From DATGEP01 sp035310125 (GTDB lineage: Bacteria; Chloroflexota; Ktedonobacteria; Ktedonobacterales; JADMIN01): a DNA stretch of 10,727 nucleotides. Under the pieces are notes generated by a model that searched no databases, was not told the DNA's origin, and saw only the letters and a program-made list of their open reading frames with translations. The DNA lies in the NCBI GenBank assembly GCA_035310125.1, contig DATGEP010000183.1, forward strand, positions 1 through 10,727, read 5' to 3'. Position 1 is the stretch's first letter. The number at the start of each line of letters is the position of its first letter. Shown piece by piece: positions 6,446-10,727 of the stretch. Both the position numbers and the translations under genes were made by a program.

Positions 6446-6469
6446 CGGAGCCGCTCGTGAGCGGCTCCG
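6446..6469. terminator. Hairpin between convergent genes, possible bidirectional terminator
   Basis: A perfect 11-base-pair inverted repeat (CGGAGCCGCTC, two-base centre, GAGCGGCTCCG) lies 16 bases after the stop at 6429 and 31 bases after the opposing stop at 6501. Position and stability suit transcription termination in both directions. No T-run follows on either strand, so it is not a textbook intrinsic terminator. Confidence 0.55.
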
Positions 6470-6500
6470 GTGCCAACCAGACTCGAGCTGAGAGCAAGGA

Positions 6501-7727
6501 TTACTCGAACGCGCTCAAGCCGGTGATGGCCTGCCCCAAGATGAGCGTATGGATGTCGTCGGTGCCCTCGTAGGTGTAGACCGACTCCAGGTTGTTCATG
6601 TGGCGACTGACGGGATACTCCAGCGTGATGCCGTTCGCGCCGAGCACGCCGCGCGCCTCGCGGGCGGTGTTCAGCGCCTGACGCACGTTGTTGCGCTTGG
6701 CGAGCGAGACCTGCACTGGATGCGCCTGCCCCTGATCCTTGAGGCGGCCAAGCTGGAGCGCCAGCAGCTCGCCCTTCACCAGCTCCGTAGCCATATCGGC
6801 CAGCTTGCGCTGCGTGAGCTGGAAGCCGCCGATGGGCCGGCCAAACTGCACGCGCGTCTTGGAGTAATCCAGCGCTGCCTCGTAGCAGGCGCGCGCCGCG
6901 CCATTCGCGCCCCACGCGATGCCGAAGCGCGCCTCATCCAGACACGAGAGCGGCCCGCGCAGCCCGCGCACGCCCGGCAGGATGTTCGTGGCTGGGATAC
7001 GGCATTCCTCGAAGTGCAGCTCGGAGGTGATCGAGGCGCGCAACGAGAGCTTGTGGCTTACATTGCTGGTCGTGAAGCCGGGCGTGCCGCGCTCCACCAG
7101 GAAGCCGCGAATGTCGCCGTCCAGCTTGGCCCAGACGACGGCCAGATCGGAGATGCCGCCGTTGGTGATCCACATCTTCGTGCCGTTGAGGATGTATGAG
7201 TCGCCATCTTTGCGAGCGGTGGTCACCATCCCGTTGGGATTGCTCCCGTAGTCCGGCTCCGTCAGCCCGAAGCAGCCAATGACTTCGCCCTTCGCCATGC
7301 GTGGCAGCCAGTGCTGCTTCTGCTCCTCCGACCCAAATGCGGAGATGGGGAACATGGCGAGCGACCCCTGCACGGAGACGAACGAGCGCAGGCCGCTATC
7401 GCCGAACTCCAGCTCCTGGCAGGCGAGGCCGTAGCAGACGGCGCTGAGGCCCGGGCAGCCGTAGCCATGAATGTGCATGCCGAGCAAGCCGAGCTGGGCG
7501 ACTTCGGCGATCAGCTCGCGGGGAAAGGTGCCCTCCTCGAAGTGCTCGCCGATGATCGGCAGCACGCGCTCGCGCACGAACTCGCGCACCGTGTCGCGCA
7601 CCATGCGCTCTTCCTCGCTCAACAGCGAGTCCACATTGTAGAGATCAGTAGCGGGGGGCATCGGGGGACTGTGCCGCTTGGGCTGGACCGCGCTCGGCGC
7701 GGGCTGGTCGGTAACAATATCTGCCAT
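6501..7727 (-). CDS. gcdH: Acyl-CoA dehydrogenase, glutaryl-CoA dehydrogenase type
   Basis: A 408-residue FAD enzyme expected to convert glutaryl-CoA to crotonyl-CoA and CO2 in lysine, tryptophan or aromatic breakdown. Acyl-CoA dehydrogenase blocks are complete: GCFGLTEPDYGSNPNGM (151-167), WITNGGISDLAVVWA (186-200), and the C-terminal YTYEGTDDIHTLILGQAITG (384-403), whose E387 is the catalytic base. Glutarate-specific residues known from human GCDH (E87, R94, S98) have counterparts at the same spacing: E107, R114 and S118. The stretch LQLGRLKDQ is also GCDH-like. The start ATG at 7727 has AGGGAG eleven bases upstream; the in-frame extension to 7790 has no domain content. No electron-transfer flavoprotein or other pathway gene is nearby. 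The SDR gene lies 156 bases upstream on the same strand. A close relative acting on another dicarboxylyl-CoA cannot be fully excluded. Confidence 0.94.
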   Translation of the reverse strand: MADIVTDQPAPSAVQPKRHSPPMPPATDLYNVDSLLSEEERMVRDTVREFVRERVLPIIGEHFEEGTFPRELIAEVAQLGLLGMHIHGYGCPGLSAVCYGLACQELEFGDSGLRSFVSVQGSLAMFPISAFGSEEQKQHWLPRMAKGEVIGCFGLTEPDYGSNPNGMVTTARKDGDSYILNGTKMWITNGGISDLAVVWAKLDGDIRGFLVERGTPGFTTSNVSHKLSLRASITSELHFEECRIPATNILPGVRGLRGPLSCLDEARFGIAWGANGAARACYEAALDYSKTRVQFGRPIGGFQLTQRKLADMATELVKGELLALQLGRLKDQGQAHPVQVSLAKRNNVRQALNTAREARGVLGANGITLEYPVSRHMNNLESVYTYEGTDDIHTLILGQAITGLSAFE

Positions 7728-7883
7728 GAGATGGAAATCTCCCTCTGTCGGAATGGTACGCCGTTGTACGTGCCGCGGGAAGAATATCACCCGCCTATGG
7801 ACCCAGCATTCTGTAACGCGCGCTACCTATACGAACCCATGGTACAGTCTACCACTGGACGGCGTCGACAGGCTAGAACAGTG

Positions 7884-8660
7884 TTATGGATGTGCCTGCC
7901 CGGTGGCGCGAATGAGGATCTCGTTGAGCGCCACATGTCCTGGCATCTCCAGTGCGGCCACTACCGTTCTCGCGATATCACTTGGCTGTAGCGGCGTGGC
8001 TCCCTTAAGCATATTCGCCACGATGTCGGGTGTGTAGAGCGCCACTTCCTGGAACTCACTAATGACGACGCCTGGCTCGACGGCAATCACTCGGATGCCC
8101 TTCGACCCCACCTCCTGGCGCACAGAGTCCGCGATGGCAGTAGCGGCGGCTTTCGTGCCACAGTATGCGTTGCCGCCTGGCGTGGGCACGCGCCCGGCCA
8201 CGGACGACATCACGACGACCTGCCCGCTACCGCGCTCGAGCATGGACGGCAAACCGTACTTGAGCGTCAGCAGCAGCCCCCACACGTTGGTGTCGAGCAT
8301 CACGCGCCAGCGCTCGATGTCGCCGTCCACCACCGGCGCCCGATACCCCAGGCCGGCATTGGCTACCAGGATGTCCAGCTTCCCCCAGTGGTCCAGCGTC
8401 TGCTTCACGGTCGCCCGCACATCTTCGACTTTGCGGACGTCACATTGGATTACCTGGGTCTTGCCGTTGCCGTCGCCGCGCAGCCGCTCCGCCAGCGCAT
8501 GCAGCCGCTCGACGCGCCGCGCCGCCAGCATCACATGCACGCCACGCGCGACTAGCTGCTCTGTGATCGCGGTGCCGATGCCGCTGCTCGCGCCCGTCAC
8601 GATAGCCACCTGCCCGCGCAGCTCACCTGGTTGCCGCGCCGCTGTATCCTGCTCCGACAT
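7884..8660 (-). CDS. Short-chain dehydrogenase/reductase (classical SDR), probably NADP(H)-dependent
   Basis: A 258-residue classical SDR of normal family length. It has the nucleotide-binding TGASSGIG (22-29), the acidic CDV (73-75), NAG (101-103), the catalytic serine in MSSVAGR (S153) and Y166-x3-K170 in AYCGTKAAA. The AARR at 46-49 after the second strand carries basic residues that usually favour NADP(H). The loop after PGVVISEF and the TPDIVANMLKGATPLQPSDIA segment resemble the YdfG/serine-dehydrogenase-like group, but the substrate cannot be told. The ATG at 8660 has AAGGAG followed by a six-base spacer; the longer in-frame reading to 8765 lacks SDR content. It precedes the glutaryl-CoA dehydrogenase gene by 156 bases and may be transcribed with it. 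Confidence 0.94.
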   Translation of the reverse strand: MSEQDTAARQPGELRGQVAIVTGASSGIGTAITEQLVARGVHVMLAARRVERLHALAERLRGDGNGKTQVIQCDVRKVEDVRATVKQTLDHWGKLDILVANAGLGYRAPVVDGDIERWRVMLDTNVWGLLLTLKYGLPSMLERGSGQVVVMSSVAGRVPTPGGNAYCGTKAAATAIADSVRQEVGSKGIRVIAVEPGVVISEFQEVALYTPDIVANMLKGATPLQPSDIARTVVAALEMPGHVALNEILIRATGQAHP

Positions 8661-8754
8661 GGTGCGCTCCTTTTCGAGATGTGCTAGTTGATCGTATGCC
8701 TCGCCTCCAATAGTAGCACCGTGATGGACGGGCGCGGCTAGGCCAAAGCGCCCC

Positions 8755-8784
8755 TTGACAGACATGGAACATATATTCTATACT
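8755..8784 (+). promoter_or_regulatory. Near-consensus sigma-70 promoter pointing into a gene-free region
   Basis: TTGACA (8755-8760), an 18-base AT-rich spacer, and TATACT (8779-8784). The -35 is perfect and the -10 matches five of six. It is the strongest promoter in the window. It faces right, away from the SDR gene, and transcription would start near 8791. No convincing plus-strand gene follows; the next gene is the HAD gene on the opposite strand, so the transcript would be non-coding, antisense, or both. Confidence 0.65.
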
Positions 8785-8790
8785 TGGCTG

Positions 8791-8987
8791 CGAAAGCGAC
8801 GGGACGCTCCAGCGGTATCCCTGGGGGCTGGGGAACCTCCCGAGATGCCGTGCTCCGTCGCCGGTCTTTGGCACTTCCGCGCAGCCTCGCGCGGGGGAGC
8901 GGAATGGGCGCCCTCCGTCCACTCCGGCCTGGGGTGGCGTGCCCTCTCTCGCGCCCCAGGCGCTGGTGGCAAGCGGCCACGCCAGCG
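8791..8987 (+). ncRNA. Candidate structured non-coding RNA (unassigned)
   Basis: Downstream of the promoter at 8755 the plus strand can form a series of stems. Stem 1 pairs 8796-8803 with 8854-8861 (GCGACGGG / TCCGTCGC, one G-U), enclosing 8814-8819 with 8844-8849 and 8823-8827 with 8837-8841. Stem 2 pairs 8877-8882 with 8889-8894 (CCGCGC / GCGCGG) or, alternatively, 8875-8880 with 8899-8904 (TTCCGC / GCGGAA). Stem 3 pairs 8927-8934 with 8954-8961 (GCCTGGGG / CCCCAGGC). Stem 4 pairs 8962-8970 with 8976-8986, with a two-base bulge. I checked by eye for tmRNA, SRP RNA and RNase P landmarks and found none. A 6S-like RNA is possible in size but not shown. The 3' end is unknown. GC-rich DNA folds easily by chance, so confidence is limited. 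Confidence 0.3.
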
Positions 8988-9129
8988 TTGCATGTCTGAT
9001 GACGGCAGCAATCTCTTGAGGCAGTACGTCTGCGGTGAGCGGCACGTTGGTCATGCCGCGGCGGGCTACCTGTTTCCGGGGCGCTGTCGCGCCTGGCGGG
9101 TTGCGACTGCGCGGGCGTGCCCCGCTCGC
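8988..9129. other. Gene-free spacer between the ncRNA candidate and the HAD gene
   Basis: With 8661-8987 this completes a stretch of about 470 bases without a convincing gene. It contains the hairpin at 9077-9124 and the first codons of a weak minus-strand frame from 9054, whose composition becomes incoherent after about 35 residues. I see no other feature. Confidence 0.5.
9077..9124 (-). terminator. GC-rich nested hairpin just after the HAD stop
   Basis: CGGGGC (9077-9082) pairs with GCCCCG (9119-9124), extended by two more pairs, around an inner GTCGC / GCGAC stem. It lies six bases past the stop codon at 9130 and would form in either transcript. No T-run is present, so function as a terminator is only positional inference. 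Confidence 0.3.
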
Positions 9130-10179
9130 TCATCCCGTTGGCTCCTGTTCCGCGACATCGAGCAGGTCAAGCGCGGCTGGCAGGTCGCGAATGTGCTCGA
9201 TGATGATGTCGGCGCCGCGTTCGCGGTATGTCCGCGCCGCCGTACCCGTCGCGATCATGACGGAGAGGATGGGCGGCAGTGCGGAATCGGTGGTGCGGGA
9301 TTCGCGCTCATACCGTAGCACCAGATCGAGGTCGTCCGCGCTGTCGCCGACAAAGAGACCAGCGCGCGTGCCGAGCGCCTGTACGGCATAGACGAGCGCG
9401 CTCGGATCGGGCTTGGCGTAGATGGTGGCGGGGACGATAGTGGCGAAGGGAGAGCGCCCATGAGCGCTGTCGTACCACGGCCCGCTGGGCGCCACACCTT
9501 CGGGTAGGCCGGCGCCGCCAGAGATGTGGCGCACCGCCCAACCGACCTCGGCGCCCTCACGGCCCGTGATGAGACCGAAGCGCGTGATGCCGCGTACCCT
9601 CAGCGCGGGCAGCAACGTCTCGTCGAGCAGCAGCACCTCGTTGTGGACGAGGCCGGGCGCGTCGGGGGCGAAGCGCGGCTCGTGGCCATAATGCTCATGA
9701 GCGAGCGCAGCGCCCCAATAGAACTCGTCGTGCGCCCAGCGGGCCGTGTCCGCGTCGGGTATCGCGGTGGCAGGGAAGGTTGCGAGCATCCAGGCGACCC
9801 CGCCGTGCCCAGCGCGCGCCGCATCGGTCGCCCGGCGCGCCCATTCAGCGAGCGATATCGCGGCTTCGGGCTGGTCGCGCCACTCGCGGAGGCGCGCGGT
9901 CCAGAGGGCGGCGAGGAGCCGTGTGAGGTCCCAGTCGCTATTGAAGCCACCGGCGAGCTTAAAGGCCGCGAGGTCTTCGGGGGCAAGCAGTGGCGTGGGA
10001 GCTTCACTGAGACCGTTGACCACGCGAACGAGATGGTCGGTGCCGGCCATGACGGCGAGACGGTACGAGCGGCGTACATCTATGAGCACGCCGTCCACGT
10101 CGAAGAGAGCGCTATCGAGCGAGCGAATGTGGAGGCCCGGACGAATCCAGGCGGACGACATGTTCGAGAGCGAGTGCAT
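9130..10179 (-). CDS. HAD-superfamily phosphatase, subfamily IA-like
   Basis: A 349-residue hydrolase with all four HAD motifs. Motif I is LFDVDGVLIDV (D27 nucleophile, D29 acid/base), motif II is LITGRE (T205), motif III is IYAKPDPSAL (K256), and motif IV is FVGDSADDLDL (278-285, with Mg-binding acidic residues). The insert between motifs I and II is long (about 175 residues), so a large helical cap is expected. 'DVDGVLIDVRRSYRLAV' after motif I resembles the small TIGR01548-type group of uncharacterised HAD phosphatases known in cyanobacteria and archaea; this is recollection, not a search. The substrate is unknown. ATG at 10179 has AGAGGT five bases upstream; ATG at 10161 is possible. Upstream is an extended -10 promoter (10246-10238), downstream a GC-rich hairpin, so it appears to be a single-gene unit. 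Confidence 0.92.
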   Translation of the reverse strand: MHSLSNMSSAWIRPGLHIRSLDSALFDVDGVLIDVRRSYRLAVMAGTDHLVRVVNGLSEAPTPLLAPEDLAAFKLAGGFNSDWDLTRLLAALWTARLREWRDQPEAAISLAEWARRATDAARAGHGGVAWMLATFPATAIPDADTARWAHDEFYWGAALAHEHYGHEPRFAPDAPGLVHNEVLLLDETLLPALRVRGITRFGLITGREGAEVGWAVRHISGGAGLPEGVAPSGPWYDSAHGRSPFATIVPATIYAKPDPSALVYAVQALGTRAGLFVGDSADDLDLVLRYERESRTTDSALPPILSVMIATGTAARTYRERGADIIIEHIRDLPAALDLLDVAEQEPTG

Positions 10180-10237
10180 GAGCTACCTCTACGGGTGGTG
10201 GGACGCGGCGGGCAGCCAGTAGGTAGGCGCCCAGTCG

Positions 10238-10246
10238 AGTATAGCA
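10238..10246 (-). promoter_or_regulatory. Extended -10 promoter of the HAD gene
   Basis: Minus-strand TGCTATACT: extended TG plus TATACT (five of six). No good -35 box at 16-18 bases, as is usual for extended -10 promoters. Transcription would begin near 10231, giving a leader of about 50 bases. Confidence 0.45.
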
Positions 10247-10282
10247 TGTCATCGCGGAAGTGGCCGAAAGCGACCGAGCATT

Positions 10283-10312
10283 TTGTGAGCGCGATCCTTT
10301 TCGGTTGTGAGC
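10283..10312. promoter_or_regulatory. Pair of TTGTGAGC direct repeats upstream of the HAD promoter
   Basis: TTGTGAGC occurs at 10283-10290 and 10305-10312, 22 bases apart start to start, about two helical turns, and roughly 50-80 bases upstream of the predicted start point. The layout suits an activator or repressor binding to one face of the DNA. No regulator is identifiable. Confidence 0.25.
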
Positions 10313-10385
10313 ACACTGCGAGGGTCGTAGAGGTGGCCATCAGCGGTTGCCGATTCTGCCGGAATCTGAGATGGTGGTTGCCGCC

Positions 10386-10404
10386 GGGCGTCCGGCGGAC
10401 GCCC
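10386..10404. repeat. Perfect hairpin in the repeat mosaic
   Basis: GGGCGTCC, loop GGC, GGACGCCC: an eight-base-pair perfect palindrome filling the first gap of the array. It is of the REP/dispersed-palindrome type. Confidence 0.6.
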
Positions 10405-10448
10405 CCACGAGAGGCGGTTGCCGATTCTGCCGGAAGAGGAGATTTCAC

Positions 10449-10480
10449 TACGGAGCACACGAAGCGGCACGGAGGGGGGA
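10449..10480. repeat. Degenerate 'ACGGAG/ACGAAG' dispersed-repeat-like segment
   Basis: CACTACGGAGCACACGAAG is followed by GGCACGGAGG. Runs alternating CACGGAG and CACGAAG are a well-known dispersed non-coding repeat text in many environmental bacterial genomes; assignment here is by visual similarity. Confidence 0.4.
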
Positions 10481-10560
10481 ACGGAGAGACCGCTGAGCAA
10501 GGGAGAGGAATTGCCGATTCTGCCGAAATACGAATTTTCATGGCAGCCCCCAGAGATGGG

Positions 10561-10600
10561 AACCTCACCCCCTACCCCCTCTCCATGCGCGGCGAGGGGA
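10561..10600. repeat. Pyrimidine-rich dispersed-repeat-like palindrome
   Basis: CTCACCCCCTACCCCCTCTC followed by GGCGAGGGGAG. CCCCTC (10576-10581) can pair with GAGGGG (10594-10599). This 'cacccccta-ccctctcc ... gaggggag' text resembles short palindromic elements common in Chloroflexota and cyanobacterial intergenic DNA. That comparison is from memory. Confidence 0.4.
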
Positions 10601-10727
10601 GATGCGGTTGCCGATTCTGCCGGAAATCAGGATTCACATTGTTGGCCCGGATAGGATAGGCGCATCTGGCGGCGCCCCTACACCACCTGAGTGACCGGGC
10701 GAGGCGGTTGCCGATTCTGCCGGAATC

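Larger units (their letters stand above)
10343..10727. repeat. Interspersed direct-repeat array, five copies of a 15-base core, continuing past the window edge
   Basis: The core TTGCCGATTCTGCCG is identical at 10347-10361, 10418-10432, 10511-10525, 10608-10622 and 10708-10722 (intervals 71, 93, 97, 100). Four copies share a longer unit that begins GCGG and ends GGAA; copies 1 and 5 extend to GGAATC. Within these, GATTC-tgccg-GAATC is an inverted repeat. Copy 3 lacks the GCGG and the second G of CCGG. A shorter GGTTGCCGCCGG at 10376-10387 looks like a unit with ATTCTG removed. Gaps of about 50-80 bases differ in sequence and contain hairpins. No coding sequence is credible here. The last copy ends at the last base of the window, so the array probably continues. 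Confidence 0.85.

Noticed and set aside
8796..8987. tmRNA, SRP RNA or RNase P RNA
   Set aside because: The conserved landmarks of these RNAs (for example the SRP GGAAG tetraloop region, the tmRNA 3' T-arm with CCA, the RNase P GAGGAAAGTCC block) were not seen.
8623..9054. Minus-strand 143-residue frame starting MTNVPLTADVLPQEIAAVIR
   Set aside because: The first ~35 residues look protein-like, but the rest is Pro/Arg/Gly-rich without pattern, it runs across the strong plus-strand promoter and into the SDR start, and it has no ribosome site. A decayed gene remnant is possible but unsupported.
8738..9133. Minus-strand frame whose ATG overlaps the HAD stop (ATGA)
   Set aside because: The ATGA overlap suggests coupling, but the 131-residue product is Arg/Pro/Ser-rich low-complexity sequence typical of a non-coding frame in GC-rich DNA.
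9526..10659. Plus-strand 377-residue open frame covering the HAD gene and the repeats
   Set aside because: It is the antisense shadow of the HAD gene continued into repeats. Translated repeat text (EHTKRHGG, repeated ADSA) is a known annotation artefact.
10343..10727. CRISPR array
   Set aside because: The repeat unit is about 15-24 bases with internal degeneration, intervals vary from 71 to 100, gaps contain palindromes, and no cas gene is present.

Overview
The window is about 10.7 kb of GC-rich bacterial chromosome. It contains single genes and short operons mostly on the minus strand, with no rRNA, tRNA, CRISPR array, transposase or phage gene that I could recognise. The gene mix is a metabolic and stress housekeeping set: an ECF sigma factor with a membrane partner and a bactofilin-like membrane protein, a cation diffusion facilitator, Dps, a glutaryl-CoA-type acyl-CoA dehydrogenase, an SDR oxidoreductase and a HAD phosphatase. 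Base composition, the sigma/partner/bactofilin-like order, the small cysteine-containing anchored protein at 6016 and the style of the dispersed repeats at the right end suggest Chloroflexota, perhaps near Ktedonobacteria. That is an impression, not a proof.

Layout, left to right. Positions 1-2352 (minus) hold a compact operon: the ECF sigma factor (2352-1612), a three-helix membrane protein in the anti-sigma position (1631-1026), and a bactofilin-like beta-repeat membrane protein that starts 6 bases after the previous stop and runs off the left edge. Upstream is a possible 45-residue one-helix protein (2727-2590). A gene-poor stretch (2728-3109) follows, carrying an exact TGTGA-N6-TCACA palindrome. 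Next come a Zn-type CDF transporter with histidine-rich ends (4156-3110) and a small three-helix membrane protein (4538-4266), both minus. A DUF3052-like gene (4740-5153, plus) meets dps (5741-5160, minus) tail to tail with 6 bases between stops. An anchored cysteine-containing protein (6016-6429, plus) converges on the glutaryl-CoA dehydrogenase (7727-6501, minus) across a strong hairpin. An SDR gene (8660-7884, minus) precedes the dehydrogenase.

Positions 8661-9129 contain no convincing gene. They do contain the best promoter in the window (TTGACA-N18-TATACT, plus strand, 8755-8784), followed by a region that can fold into several stable hairpins. This is the best candidate here for an undescribed element, possibly a non-coding RNA. 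The HAD phosphatase gene (10179-9130, minus) has an extended -10 promoter. The last ~385 bases (10343-10727) are a non-coding mosaic in which a 15-base core, TTGCCGATTCTGCCG, occurs five times at 71-100 base intervals, and different hairpin or dispersed-repeat-like sequences fill the gaps.

Apart from the sigma operon, the genes do not form one obvious pathway. No complete novel defence or mobile system is visible. The unusual material is in the intergenic DNA.
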